Shown: positions 52,482 through 62,944, counted from the stretch's first letter. The stretch is 64,000 nucleotides of DNA from Candidatus Scalindua japonica (GCF_002443295.1 NZ_BAOS01000013.1:62001-126000); one strand, 5' to 3'. Notes: generated by a model not told the origin, from the sequence alone. Numbers and translations are program-made.

Positions 52482-53600
52482 TTACATAACCAGAACAGCC
52501 TCCTCTTTTGTTAACTTGTAGGGGAAAGACCTGGATTTGTGTGATGGAGGTATCATCGTTTTTATGATCTTCATTATTCCTCCACAGCATTTGCACGTAA
52601 GCTTTGGACGCTCTCTGAACCAGGCTGACGACTTATTCGGGTTGATACCGGTAAGGTACTGAAGCAATGCAATCAAGCGTTTGCTATTAGGGTGGAGGAA
52701 ACCAAAGTTCCGTGTTCGCCTGAAACCTTTGGGTAGAACATGCTGGAGAATCAACCTGAGAAACTGCGGGCCGGGAAGTGTTCTTGTGAGCATTTTTTTG
52801 CTCTTACTATCCTGGTAACGAAAGGTCACCTGACCATCTTTGCACGTAATAATATCTTTCTCTTGAATGACCCCTTTGTAGAGATAACGACCAAGATAGA
52901 CCAGTGCCTTTTCACCGTTGCCGACAAATTTGCAATCGACGACCCATGTTTTGGGATAATTAACTGGAAGCGTAAGAGCCGCTTTGTTCACGGCATCGAG
53001 CATTTTTGCTCGAAACACTTTAGCCAGCGCTTTGTGATTGAAAAGGTACCGCGTCTTTCCTTCGCTTTTTTTGAAGCTCCAAAGCTTTTTCTTCTGATTG
53101 ATGGCCCCGGCTGGCATTACCAGATGGATATGCGGGTGGTAATCGAGAGAGCGAGAGTGGGTGTGCAAAACAGTGATGGCTCCAGCGTTTCCTTGTAATA
53201 CGCTGTCATTTTGGACAAAGGTTTTTACGGTTTCCCAACAACACTGTATCATTATCGAGTAAAGCAAGCGTTGATGCTGCCATGCTAATGATCGAAGCTC
53301 TTTGGGTATAGTAAAGGTGAGCATAAAATAGTCAGCAGGCACTTCTTTTTTCAGTTGACGCTCCAACCACTGCTGACACTCATGACTCTGACAATGAGGA
53401 CAATTGCGGTTACCGCAGGAGTGCGGTACAAAAACCTGTTTTTCACAGTCATTACATTGGACCAGCATGACGCGGCTTTGCGTAGTGCGACAATCCTTCA
53501 TGGCTGCCAGGGCTTTGAATTGACTTGGCAGGATCGAACCATGATAAAGAGTGATAAAGTCAGCAATGAAGGTCTCAATTATAGAGGAGAGAGATATCAT
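52482..53600 (-). CDS. tnpA: IS91-family HUH transposase
   Basis: Start taken at the ATG at 53600, which overlaps the integrase stop; the open frame reaches back to 53615. 372 residues. A zinc-finger N-terminus ([20 protein letters not shown], then HCQ) is followed by the metal-binding HUH motif in [12 protein letters not shown], and by the nucleophile tyrosine segment [13 protein letters not shown]. Two CxxC at the end (CKCCGG) complete the layout. It moves single-stranded DNA by a rolling-circle mechanism. Full length, so possibly active. It is preceded by its own tyrosine integrase, as in a subset of IS91 elements. Confidence 0.93.
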   Translation of the reverse strand: MISLSSIIETFIADFITLYHGSILPSQFKALAAMKDCRTTQSRVMLVQCNDCEKQVFVPHSCGNRNCPHCQSHECQQWLERQLKKEVPADYFMLTFTIPKELRSLAWQHQRLLYSIMIQCCWETVKTFVQNDSVLQGNAGAITVLHTHSRSLDYHPHIHLVMPAGAINQKKKLWSFKKSEGKTRYLFNHKALAKVFRAKMLDAVNKAALTLPVNYPKTWVVDCKFVGNGEKALVYLGRYLYKGVIQEKDIITCKDGQVTFRYQDSKSKKMLTRTLPGPQFLRLILQHVLPKGFRRTRNFGFLHPNSKRLIALLQYLTGINPNKSSAWFRERPKLTCKCCGGIMKIIKTMIPPSHKSRSFPYKLTKEEAVLVM

Positions 53601-54504
53601 ATAACATTCCCCCATTCTATGGAAAAACCATTCATCAAATCATTAATTAATTGCAAGGCATTACGATTTGTATGAGAGGTCAGGTGGGTATATTTGGCAG
53701 TGGTTAAAATACTGTGGTGGCCGAGGATTTTTTGTACTTCAAGCAGATCAACACCCGCCTCAATCAGATGGGTTGCGTAGCTGTGTCGCAGACTGTGTGG
53801 TGTAATTTTTTTTTAATTCCACACTCCCGGGCTACCTTACGCAGAGTGGCCTGAACGCCATTTCTATTCAGAGGTGTTTTTGCCAGGTGGGCTGATTTCA
53901 AGCCACCATGACGGCCTGGAAATAGAAAGACAGGATTGCGATGAACAAGCCAAAAACGGCGTAAGAGATTCAGGGTTACCTTTGGCAGGGGTACGAAACG
54001 GTCTTTATTGCCTTTGCTATCGCGGATATGCACCCGCATTCGCTGAGAATCGACATCGCTAACCTCAAGACGTAGTCCTTCACCCAGGCGGAGACCAAGA
54101 CTGTAAAGAACAAAGTAGAAGGCCCGGTAACTGAGTTTTCTCGTCACCTGGAAAAGTTGGTGGGCTTCATTAATGGTGACAATATCGGGCAAACGTTGCG
54201 TTTTGGGTGGTTTAATAAGATTTACTTGCTCCCAACGCTTATGAAGCACATGAGTGTAGAAAAACTTTAGTCCGTAGAGGTCTAATTTGACTGCGCTCCA
54301 TGAATGGGTATTGAGGAGATTGGAAAAATAGTCAAGTAGTTGCTGTTCAGATAGATCGTGTATCTGATTGTCAAAATAATCACCGATCCGTCGGATGGCA
54401 CGTGAATAAGCCTCGATTGTTTTTGGCCGGAGTCCTTTCAAGCGTAGGTGCTTTAGATGCGTTTGGTAATTTTTGTTGAAATCGGATTGAGATAATGTTT
54501 TCAT
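53597..54504 (-). CDS. Tyrosine integrase of the IS91-like element, frame broken at an A9 run
   Basis: From the ATG at 54504 the frame reads a XerC/D-like protein ([20 protein letters not shown], then [20 protein letters not shown] with the first catalytic Arg). At nine A residues (minus strand, about 53807-53815) the zero frame gives [16 protein letters not shown] and stops at 53764. A shift of -1 at the A run gives [20 protein letters not shown] and the rest ([16 protein letters not shown] with the final tyrosine box), ending at a TGA that overlaps the transposase ATG. The total after the shift is 302 residues, a normal length. This may be programmed slippage on A-AAA-AAA or a one-base deletion. 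Confidence 0.75.
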
Positions 54505-54699
54505 AGACCTGTAACCTCCTATTTGTTAATAGATTCACCCTCCCGTTGAGGGTGTGAGGTTACATTATATAATAAATTTCCGATTTTGTTCTCCGCGATA
54601 GCGGCTTCGTCCAACAAGAGTAATTGGGTATTGAGGCGGCCTCTCTTCCAAAGCCTAATTGTACTTGTTTTAAGATTATTATAATCATTGACAAATAAT

Positions 54700-54803
54700 T
54701 TTATTATAGTATATTCACTAAAAATCTGGCAGAGATTGTCAGGTTTCGCCTTTAAATATATCTTCCGCCTCAGTTCCTGTAACCCAATGGGCTCCTTTAT
54801 CAT
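54700..54803 (-). pseudogene. ltrA: Start of a group II intron maturase gene (remnant)
   Basis: The first ~28 codons, MIKEPIGLQELRRKIYLKAK, PDNL, are typical of LtrA-like group II intron reverse transcriptases (MxKEPxxLQxLRRKIYxKAK). The homology then stops at about 54720; the next 60 codons up to 54519 are unrelated. The rest of the protein has been lost, perhaps when the IS91-like element arrived. The matching intron 5' end is at about 55318. Confidence 0.65.
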
Positions 54804-55318
54804 AAAACCCTTACCTCACAATATTGTTGGAAGAATGTTAACAGCAAGGTTTCTTTGCTCCACGAATGTTAATTCGCTTCACGACTACTACAAACCTATC
54901 CGCCACCTTCTCGTCTTTCGATACACTTCCTGCTGATACAGTTATAGCATCTAGCTTGCTCCAAGAAATTTCTCTCTGGGACGAGGAAGGCTTCTCCAGT
55001 TGCCCTGCATGTCCTTGTTGCCGTGCTATCGCTACCACCCCGCCGGAGTGAATGTTCGTGTCAGTCAGATTTCGAATATCCATGCTGTCTTCGCTCTACG
55101 GTTGCAAGCTCGACCTCCGGGACTTCTCACTTTCGGGGCCACCTATGCGTTCACTCTCGTTACGGCCCGGCAACTCACTCACCTCTCTAAAAGAGGCTTT
55201 GTCAATGGGCTTCAGACATTTGGTTTCCCTCTTGTCTGCCATTCAAGCTACAGGGGTTCTGGCTCTTCCCCCCACAGGACTAACTCCTGCTGAACACGCC
55301 AGCCTTATCTGGACGCAC
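54804..55318 (-). ncRNA. 5' RNA domains of a group II intron
   Basis: The minus strand begins GTGCGTCCAGATAAGG at 55318, matching the 5' consensus GUGCGNCCAGAUA of bacterial group II introns. About 515 nt separate it from the maturase start at 54803, the usual span of domains I-III. The 3' half is missing. The intron starts exactly after a domain V of another intron. Confidence 0.55.
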
Positions 55319-55351
55319 AACCGGACGTGACAGTACCCCGTCATACGGCTC
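55319..55351 (-). ncRNA. Group II intron domain V
   Basis: The minus strand GAGCCGTATGAC ... GTCACGTCCGGTT fits domain V: GAGCCG, an internal bulge and closing CGGTT around a small loop. It is placed 20 bp after the maturase stop at 55371, where domain V is expected. Confidence 0.6.
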
Positions 55352-55370
55352 GTGTTATTCTTGATATGCC

Positions 55371-56608
55371 TCAACTGTAGCCAGCTTTCCAATGATAAAA
55401 CAACTCCGGGTTCCCTTGTCTTATCGTTTTGAGTTTTGCCACTGCTTTTCGATAACCAGTCTTATGCTTCTTACCTAGCCATTTGACCAGTTTCCGGTCT
55501 ATCAGCAGTAATGTGTTTCTCAGGCTCCTTTTACTATACTTCCCATAATACGCTATCCACCCTCGAAGCTTAGCATTAAATAGTTTGGAAATCTCAGATA
55601 TTTCAACCTTCGTATTACGCCAGATCTTCATCTCTTTTATCACTGACCGTATTCTCTTCTGGTTGGATCGGCTTATTTCGGCTGCAAATGCTGTAAAATT
55701 CTTGCCATCCCTCTTGCTCTTTCTTGCTCTTGGCTGATAGCTGAATCCAAGGAATTCAAACTTACAATCGCTATGCGTTCTCTACGTCTGTAGTCTCTGC
55801 AATACGATATACGTGTCTTCTCCTCGTTAACTTGCAGTTTTACCTCTGCCAGTCTCTGTTTTATCGATTCCAGTACTGTTTCTGCCTCTGCTCTGCTTGT
55901 GCAGTGTACCACTGCATCATCTGCGTATCTCACAAAGCTCACTTGCGGGTAGTGCTTAGATAGCCACACATCAAGTGAAAAGTGCAAGTAGAGGTTTGCA
56001 AGCAAAGGGCTTATTACTCCTCCCTGCGGCGTGCCCTTCCCGGCCTTTGGCTGTAGCGTGCCATCTTGCTTTTGCACAGGCATACCTAACCATCTCTCTA
56101 CATACATCTTTACCCACTTCTCTCCTGAAACATGTTCTACTGCTTTTAGCATCAGCACATGATCTATTTCATCAAAGAACCTGCTTATGTCCATATCTAT
56201 CACCCAGTCATGCTTGTAGCAGTTCTGTTTGACTTGGTCTATGGCTTGATGTGCACTTTTCATTGGCCTGTATCCATAGGAATTCTCATGAAAAAGGCAG
56301 TCTATCCTCTTCTCCATGTAATCCTTCACTACTTGTTGCGCTATACGATCTCGCAGTGTCGGTATTCCTAATTTACGCATTTTGCCGCCTTTCTTCGGTA
56401 TTTCCACTTCTCTTACCGCTTGCGGATGGTAACTACCCGAGGCAAGCCGGTTCCAGATCACATAGAGATTCCTCTCTGCTTTCTGGTCAAACTCTTCCCA
56501 GCTTTCATTATCTATCCCTGCGGCCTTTCCGCCTCTCTTTACCTTGCGGTATGCGTTTAACACCTGGTTGTACTCAATTGGTACTGTTTTGCATACGTGC
56601 ATATTCAT
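55371..56608 (-). pseudogene. ltrA: Group II intron reverse transcriptase/maturase, frameshifted
   Basis: The RT domain is intact: VLNAYRKVKRGGKAAGIDNE, IPKKGGKMRKLGIPTLRDRI, QQVVKDYMEKRI, GTPQGGVISPLLANLYLH and the catalytic VRYADDAVVHC. After YCRDYRRRERIAI, the reading frame shifts (about 55765-55790), and the maturase part continues one base over (CKFEFLGFSYQPRARKSKRD, NKKIR..., then FNAKLRGWIAYYGKYSKRSL in the frame ending at 55371). The gene is broken unless the indel is a sequencing error. Intron RNA precedes it (to about 57.1 kb) and domain V follows. Confidence 0.85.
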
Positions 56609-57145
56609 TTCTTAATCTTCCCTCACCTTTTTTTTTCTTCTGCAAGGTTGTTGTAGTGAATATTCCACTGAATAACCTGAGCCCTTCACTCCTTTCCGCT
56701 TTCGCGGAATGCCATCACTACTATGGCTCAGTCCGACTTCCGTTTCACGTCTTTTACACACGTTACCCCGAAACGGATATCCCGTGTTCCATAATAAAGC
56801 CAAACTTTAAGTCATGTCGCCTGTATAACGGCGGGCACATAGCCAGTAAACAGGTTTCCGCTATGCTTATCTCTGCATCCTCAGCACAATGCGATTTTGC
56901 CCTACAACTTATGCGATTTCGTTACTTCTTCAGCGATTCATTTGCATTCATCTCTTAAAGCCACACCTGATGAGTCTTTCTCACCTTTTCTCTATCCGTT
57001 CACCACAGCAGCTTTACAGCGTTTGCAGCGTAGAGTGGTTTGGCAACCCCACCTGCATGGCGTTGCCGATACTTCGCAATGGTTAGCGATTCCATTGGTG
57101 TATCATCTTTATTACGACATGTTAAAGAACTCCGTTCTTTAACTT
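56609..57145 (-). ncRNA. Group II intron RNA upstream of the maturase (approximate)
   Basis: The ~500 nt before the maturase on the minus strand have the dense GAAA and hairpin structure of domains I-IV. A hairpin (TTAAAGAAC-GGA-GTTCTTTAA) lies near 57119-57139 close to the 5' limit. The exact 5' end was not fixed. Confidence 0.45.
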
Positions 57146-57509
57146 CACGGCACAAGCAAAGAGCGCAAAGAAAAAAATATTATCTTTTATTTTATTTTTC
57201 TTTTCTCTGCGATCTCTGCGGCTTTGCGCGATTACCTACCTTATCTCTTATTCTTAACATCTGTGTTGGTCCGTGGTTAAAATTTTTCACTTTACTTCCT
57301 GTTTCGTGCCTCATGCTTCTTTCTTATCTGTCTTTTAACAATGTAAATCTATGGCTAAATATTTCTGTTCTTTCCTCTGCAATCTTTGCGGCTTAGCGTG
57401 AGTACACTACTTTTTACCTCAATAATTCTAAAATCACAAAGCGTAATCCTACAAACACTAACCACTGATTTCCGCTAAAACTACATCTACTATTGCTGTC
57501 TTAAACAAT
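57146..57509. other. Repeat-derived spacer, no gene
   Basis: The stretch contains AT-rich DNA and phrases such as CTCTGCGATCTCTGCGGCTTTGCG and TCTGCAATCTTTGCGGCTTAGCG (57215-57235, 57377-57400) that read as dispersed repeats. No supported coding frame. Confidence 0.4.
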
Positions 57510-57725
57510 TTATAAAAAAACAGTAGCCGTCCACATATCTCTTGCCGGTTCATGTTTGTAGCCTGAATTAAAACGTTTTGGTTCAATCGGTAAGATTGAA
57601 CCAGCAGGATGGTGTACAATGTCAACTACATCTGGAGGAACCCTGCCCAACGTTAGCTCACTTGCCACTTCAGTAGTTTTTAACAGTCGCTGTCCATAAT
57701 TTTTAAATAGATTAGGTAATTCCAA
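57510..57725 (-). CDS. Hypothetical short ORF, 71 aa
   Basis: MELPNLFKNYGQRLLKTTEV and FNSGYKHEPARDMWTATVFL are included. The composition is protein-like, but no family is recognised and no strong ribosome site is seen. It may be the truncated end of a longer gene. Confidence 0.3.
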   Translation of the reverse strand: MELPNLFKNYGQRLLKTTEVASELTLGRVPPDVVDIVHHPAGSILPIEPKRFNSGYKHEPARDMWTATVFL

Positions 57726-57844
57726 TCCGCTTTTATTTTAATTCTTTCGTTATGACGCTTTTTTTGATAATATATGTTCCATATTACGAGTCAGCACTAA
57801 CGTCTTAGGACAGGGCAATGACATAAAACGTTCACCTGAAATTA

Positions 57845-58108
57845 ATGGGAAAAAGGGAGAAACTTCTAAAAAAAATATTATCAGGCCAGTCCGATTATAG
57901 TATCAGCTTTAGCGACTTAACTAATTTATTGATTTTCCTAGGTTTTAAGAGAAGACTAAAAGGTAGCCACAATATATTTACTAAAGATGGTATAATTGAA
58001 CGTATAAACCTTCAGGCTGAGGGTTCAATGGCAAAAGGATATCAGATAAAGCAGATAAGGAAAATATTAACAACTTATAAATTTATAATTAATGACGACA
58101 ATGAATGA
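57845..58108 (+). CDS. hicA: HicA-type toxin
   Basis: 87 residues: KREKLLKKILSGQSDYSISF, DLTNLLIFLGFKRRLKGSHN, then IFTKDGIIERINLQAEG. The F-x-D-L-x-x-L-[LI]-x-x-L-G-F and G-S-H-x-[IF]-F blocks are HicA mRNA interferase. It overlaps hicB by 17 bp, the classical toxin-first order. It lies in the mobile-element-rich end of the window. Confidence 0.88.
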   Translation: MGKREKLLKKILSGQSDYSISFSDLTNLLIFLGFKRRLKGSHNIFTKDGIIERINLQAEGSMAKGYQIKQIRKILTTYKFIINDDNE

Positions 58109-58316
58109 ATCACAATACGAAATGATTTTGTATTGGGACAAAACAGATAAAATATTTGTTGTTGATGTCCCTGAATTACAAGGCTGTACTGCTCACGGCA
58201 ATACAAAGAAAGAGGCAATTGAAAATGCTGAAAATGCAGTGCAATTCTGGATAGAGACAGCCAGAGAAGACGGCCTTAAAATACCTGAGCCAAAAGGACG
58301 ATTAATCTTTGCTTGA
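58092..58316 (+). CDS. hicB: HicB-type antitoxin
   Basis: 74 residues (or 71 from the ATG at 58101): SQYEMILYWDKTDKIFVVDV, PELQGCTAHGNTKKEAIENA, VQFWIETAREDG. This is the HicB partial RNase H fold in short form. It neutralises the HicA encoded just upstream. Different in sequence and gene order from the pair at 20798-21195, so the two systems were gained separately. Confidence 0.88.
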   Translation: MTTMNESQYEMILYWDKTDKIFVVDVPELQGCTAHGNTKKEAIENAENAVQFWIETAREDGLKIPEPKGRLIFA

Positions 58317-58554
58317 ATGCAAGAGTTGAAAACTCAGTTGAAACAAAGTTTCTTTATACCCCTCGTTATTTGATTGCCATTTTTCGTGCCTTCACATCAT
58401 ATCTTGACTTTAACTTCTTTCATAACACTCCAAAAATACCTTTACAGTTTCTTAGTGATCTCTGTAGTTTTATTCCCTCACCTTCTACTGTTAATCACTC
58501 TTTACTCCACGTCACTCGTCCTTCATCTATCGGCAGTCTCCTGTTTACTACCTT

Positions 58555-59571
58555 CTACCCACTGGTCTCTCCCACTTCAGCATCCACTTTTGCGGTTTCT
58601 TTATAATTATCAAGGATTTCTTCTTTAACTGTTTCCGTTGTTATAGCTTCATCATCATATTGCTGAGCTGGTATTAATAACTTCACTTTATGTGCATCAA
58701 ACTCTTTGTTTATTATATGCTTTTCTTCCTTCGTCAGCCTTGCTTTACCCTTTGGCCCTCGCCCATCATCAATTATCCTTCTTCTGTCTCTCTCCCTTTG
58801 CATATTATCTTTTTGATGCTTTACAAGTTTTTCTATTGGACTCGTCTCTACCTTACCAATCTGATATATATTTTCCGCCTGCAATTCACCTCCGGTTATA
58901 AACAGGCTGTTAAAGATTATACGATCTTGAGTCTCAACTTTGGCTCCGTTTATTACAGACAAATTATCAAAGTAGTGTTCTCCTATGTATGTATCTCCTA
59001 TTGCAGCAACTGTTGTCAATTCTCCATCCGCAATATCTATCGTTATCGTTGTCTCTGTGTTATCTACTATCGTAAACGTTGCCGTATCAGCATCATTTGT
59101 ATCTGGATCTAGTTCCAATCCTATAAGTCCAAGCGCTCCAGTCACAGGATCCGGAACAGGGAAACTCGCATTCGCATCCGTCAGCACAGTTGCCGACAGG
59201 GCAGTTATCGCACCCTTGCCAGTTGATCTCAGTGGAGTACTGTCAGTAGTCGTGACTAAATTGTTATTATCTACTATCAAATCTCCATGCGCCTGCACTG
59301 ATGATTTCAGGTATATAGTACCCGCTCCGCCATCTCCAGAACTGCCATCACCACCATAAGCCGTTATGTTGTCCATATCAAAATCTGATATGTCATCAAA
59401 ATATACTGCTATACGGCCTCCTCCGCCTCCACTTCCTGGACTATTATTACTCCCCCCTACAGACCTTATACCTCCTGCGCCTGATAATGTCCCAACATTT
59501 ATATTTATACCTCCTCCACTTCCTCCTCCATAACCGGCACTGTCAGAACCATCAGCTTTAAAAAGAAAAGA
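58555..59571 (-). pseudogene. C-terminal fragment of a large glycine-rich surface protein
   Basis: The frame (about 338 residues) begins abruptly with SAGYGGGSGGGININVGTLS and IRSVGGSNNSPGSGGGGGRI, then AVYFDDISDFDMDNITAYGG. This is the pattern of very long planctomycete surface or adhesin proteins with Gly-rich filamentous beta repeats. It has no signal peptide. The end (about 245-338) is a charged helical tail with KGKARLTKEEKHIINKEFDA. The missing 5' part and the IS66-like gene 300 bp upstream suggest a truncated gene. Confidence 0.6.
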
Positions 59572-59879
59572 CACCTTCCTTACATTTTAACTGCCATGGA
59601 AAAATTTGTGAATTTACCGATTCCATGGTTGGAAAATAAAAAATAATTTTTAGAGGGGTGACTACGACCTAATTTTAGTAATCATTTAGTACAATGAAAA
59701 TCAGTGTTCTAACACATCCTATGTGTATTCTCCGCACTACCATGAAACAGGCTTAATGTTTTTATATTAGAACGTCAAAACGCTACCTTTGCTGTAGTTT
59801 TTTTGACAGTAAATGTTCGGTGAACCCATACCCCAAAACACTCTTTTAATGGAGGAAATATTTACAGAATGATTAGTGC
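59572..59879. other. Spacer between the surface-protein fragment and the IS66-like gene
   Basis: 308 bp of AT-rich DNA. It probably contains one end of the IS66-like element, but I found no clear terminal repeat. Confidence 0.35.
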
Positions 59880-61214
59880 CTAATAATACGCTCTATCCAT
59901 TTGCGTCAAAGTATGAAGGTAAATATGTGATGGTTCATCCCTGTTTTGTTTCTTATCATAAATATCTCTATTGATTTTGGGAGGTGGTATTGGGACTTTT
60001 TTCGGATCAGCCCCAAAAGAAATAAGTTGCTGGTCTGTCATATTCCATGGTAAGAATTTTTGTATATTGTTAGGAGTTTTACTTTTATATTTTGCACATT
60101 CTTTAAAGTAAGTATAGTACCAGAGATATAAATTAATACCCCATAATTCTAATGTTTGATTAATCGTAAAACTCCTTGCGGCAAGCTCGGCACTCCATAG
60201 AGCCCCCGAACCATAATAGGATTTTCTACCCATGATAGGGTTTCTCAAACCCCGCTCAGCAATATTATTATCCATTGGAATCCATGGGTAATCAATGAAA
60301 AGGATAAGGCCGTTCCAATGGTTCTTTAGACTGTTTAAAACAGCACCGCAGGCACAATGAAGGTTTGTTTTCGATAGCTCTTGTTCATGATCATTCTCCA
60401 TTTGCTCAATCGAATTACGTAGTTTTAGATCAAGTTCTGTAAACTCCAGGGAATCCCTATCAAACTCCATCCTCTGGTTGTTGATAGGGTAGATATCCGC
60501 TATTTTCCCTACCCAAACTAATGCCCATGCTTCCAATTCAGGCCACTTGACCGCCAAGTCTAAAAAATCCCTTCGTACATGTGCCCAACAAAAAGCAACC
60601 AGGAAATTTCCAGATTTTATCATACACTTATAAGCAACATAACGATCCGCGCTTATAATGCCGGATGCATTATTTTCAAAGTGTTCTTTCGGGACTTTTG
60701 CCCCACGCGAAGGCACAAGTAAAAAAACAACAGTAGTTGCCGATTGATATATCCAAAGATACCATTTATGATTTTTCTTCTCTGGCATATTAACAAATAC
60801 CATCCAACGGGTCTCATCGCAATGCCAATGGGTCTCTGTTTTGTTTTTATTAATAATTTCATCTTCAATGGGTTTTAGCAAACCGGAAATAAATTGAAAC
60901 CCTCCGGTAATGGACCCCTGTGAGACAAATAATTGAAACTTCTCCAACTCCTCTCTCAATCTATTAGTTGGCGTCTGCCAACGATATTTATCTAAAAACA
61001 CTTTTATCCAAAAAGATATTGCGTAGCCACCTCCCGATATAAGCTTATCCGGCCCTTTTGCTGTAATAATACCAGGGTTGCAGTTACAACTGCATGTAAG
61101 AGTGTATCTTCTTCTTTTTACTCCTTTCAAACTGGGCTTTCCAGTAAGATTTTTCATTTGAAAGGATATTGAATTCCCTTTGGGACTGACATACACGCCA
61201 ATCACAACCTGCAT
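59880..61214 (-). pseudogene. IS66-like transposase, N-terminus lost
   Basis: 444 residues, of which the DDE core is well kept: HWHCDETRWMVFVN (Asp), SGIISADRYVAYK (Asp), PMDNNIAERGLRNPIMGRKS (Glu). The segment LTCSCNCNPGIITAKGPDKL, the zinc-binding part, is present but begins right after the start. The usual N-terminal leucine-zipper domain is absent. Upstream on the same strand another frame holds NEKSYWKAQFERS, which looks like the missing N-terminal part, so a frameshift or deletion is likely at about 61,100-61,200. Not closely related to the intact IS66 at 7126-8796. Confidence 0.7.
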
Positions 61215-61516
61215 GCGGATGCGAGAGAGCGGGTTGAGATACCGTATTTATTTCTAACATTGAATATTTGTTATAAAAAAAGGCAGCACCTTACAAAAAA
61301 CCTCCATAAATTATCTTAAAACAACTAAACTGTTACTAATGAGTGACACCATATTGTTTGTTATCTTATTGCACTACGTAGCTTTTATGCGTGCTTAATA
61401 AGTGTTTTTTTCGTATTGACTTTTTGCGCAATAAAAGTATACTATGCCGTATATTTTCGTGTTACTTTTTTGTTAGTTTCAGCAAGATATCAGATGACGA
61501 AAGGAATGGGATAAAT

Positions 61517-62179
61517 ATGTTAAAGAAATTGACTATGGCTGGTGTGTTTGGATTTGCTCTTATGGTCTTAACTTCAAACGTTAATGCGGCATTTGTAACT
61601 TATACTGATCGTACAACCTTTGAAGTCGCTGCAGGTACCGTTACCACTGAAAATTTTAACGAGTTTACAACTCCATTGTCCATTAACCCTAAGGATTTCG
61701 GAGATTTTACTACTACTAACGCCGGTGCAAATGTTTTTGTTCTACAAGGTGGAAGTCACGCTGCTAGCGTTGACGGTACAAATTTCATTCAGTTAAGAAC
61801 CCTGACGTTCGATAAAGGCTTTAACGTTCTCTTCGATGAGGGTGTATACGCGTTTGGTTTCGATTGGAGAAATACTGACACCTCTGGAGATCATATCGAA
61901 TTTGGAATAGGAGCCACATCATTTGATCTTGGAGCACCAGGAAGTGGTTTTTTTGGAATCGTCTCTACTGAAACAATAGGTAAAGCCAGTCCGTTTTTCT
62001 TTTCCGATACAGATGGCGATGGCGGTGAACTGGTTTTCGGTGCATTTGACAACTTTACGTATAGCCATAGCGCCATGAGTGTTCCGGAGCCAGGCATTAA
62101 GCTACTGTTTGGCATCAGTCTCTTAGGGTTGGTTGGCGTAAGGGCAGCGTGTAAGATTAAAAAGATGAAAAGTTGCTAA
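61517..62179 (+). CDS. PEP-CTERM secreted protein
   Basis: Start taken at the ATG at 61517, which has an AAAGGAATGG ribosome site; the frame stays open to 61391 without one. 220 residues. The signal peptide is MLKKLTMAGVFGFALMVLTS, with cleavage after VNA. The body is a beta-sandwich-like domain (FNEFTTPLSINPKDFGDFTT, GVYAFGFDWRN, FDNFTYSHSA). The C-terminus SVPEPGIKLLFGISLLGLVG plus a basic tail is the exosortase signal. It is probably anchored or released at the cell surface. Confidence 0.88.
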   Translation: MLKKLTMAGVFGFALMVLTSNVNAAFVTYTDRTTFEVAAGTVTTENFNEFTTPLSINPKDFGDFTTTNAGANVFVLQGGSHAASVDGTNFIQLRTLTFDKGFNVLFDEGVYAFGFDWRNTDTSGDHIEFGIGATSFDLGAPGSGFFGIVSTETIGKASPFFFSDTDGDGGELVFGAFDNFTYSHSAMSVPEPGIKLLFGISLLGLVGVRAACKIKKMKSC

Positions 62180-62232
62180 TAGCTAAGTAAATACTTACCA
62201 ATATTACTTCATTATACAAGCACCTGCATTCA

Positions 62233-62944
62233 TTATTCACAAATAAAATATGGGTCAGAAGTGGCCATGGTCAAATTTCCGCTTGACTGCATGTCTCCCT
62301 TAACATGTATTTTTCTATTTTTCTTCACTCTCTCTTTCAATCGAAAATTACTTGAGGCTATCGTTTTGTATGATTTAATCTTATATTTTTTTGCAATTTC
62401 GGTAAAACTCAATCCTGACATCTCACATGACAATGATATTGCAAATAATCGAGGTACATTCACCACACCTCTCCTCGTTTGATAAAGCATATTTTCTTCT
62501 ATATTAAATTCGTCACATATTGTTTCATTGATTATTTTTGCTTTTAATGGATTTTTATGAACGTATTTTACCATATGAGCCAGGTACTCCTCTGCCTGGA
62601 TAAGTATGGCTTTAAAACGTCCTCGAAACAAAGTTCCATCTCTTTTATGTTTTGTATTATATCGTTGAGTGTAAACTCCGGTTACATGCCTCACGCATCT
62701 GGAGAAATTCCCTTCTGGAGTGTGAATAACCAGGTGATAATATTATGTGAAGCTTCACATAAATAATGAGTACTCATAAGACAATAAGCGGAATGTACAC
62801 ATAGAATAGGTCACACGCTTCTTTAAGCGCCTTTATGAAAAGCTCGTAATCGTCAGATTCAGAAAAACGCTGATTACGGTTTACTGTCCGATTCATTACA
62901 TGATACCATGCACCCGGATATTCAATTCGTAGAGGCAGTGCCAT
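62233..62944 (-). pseudogene. REP-associated tyrosine transposase (RAYT), broken
   Basis: From the ATG at 62944 the frame gives MALPLRIEYPGAWYHVMNRT, the typical start of a RAYT protein, up to ACDLFYVYI. A -1 shift brings in AYCLMSTHY. At this point a 20-bp perfect palindrome (TTATGTGAAGCTTCACATAA) has been inserted, and after it the frame resumes with HLVIHTPEGNFSRCVRHVTG and VYTQRYNTKHKRDGTLFRGR, down to a stop at 62233. The HUH tyrosine-recombinase-like parts are therefore split twice. Such genes are linked to the spread of small palindromic repeats. Confidence 0.8.
62750..62769. repeat. 20-bp perfect palindrome inside the broken RAYT gene
   Basis: TTATGTGAAGCTTCACATAA reads the same on both strands. 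It sits where the coding sequence of the RAYT gene is interrupted, so it was inserted or templated there. The coordinates are within a few bases. Confidence 0.6.

Larger units (their letters stand above)
52482..54504 (-). mobile_element. IS91-like element with int-tnp pair
   Basis: The integrase and HUH transposase overlap by one ATGA and share orientation, and together they make a compact mobile unit. The bounds given are those of the coding part; the ends were not located. A hairpin (TCACCCTC-CCGTT-GAGGGTGTGA, 54536-54558 approximately) lies just upstream of the integrase and could be its terminus or leader. Confidence 0.7.

Noticed and set aside
54838-55330. Frames on both strands between the two group II introns
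   Set aside because: They overlap structured intron RNA and resemble the false proteins often called from intron DNA.
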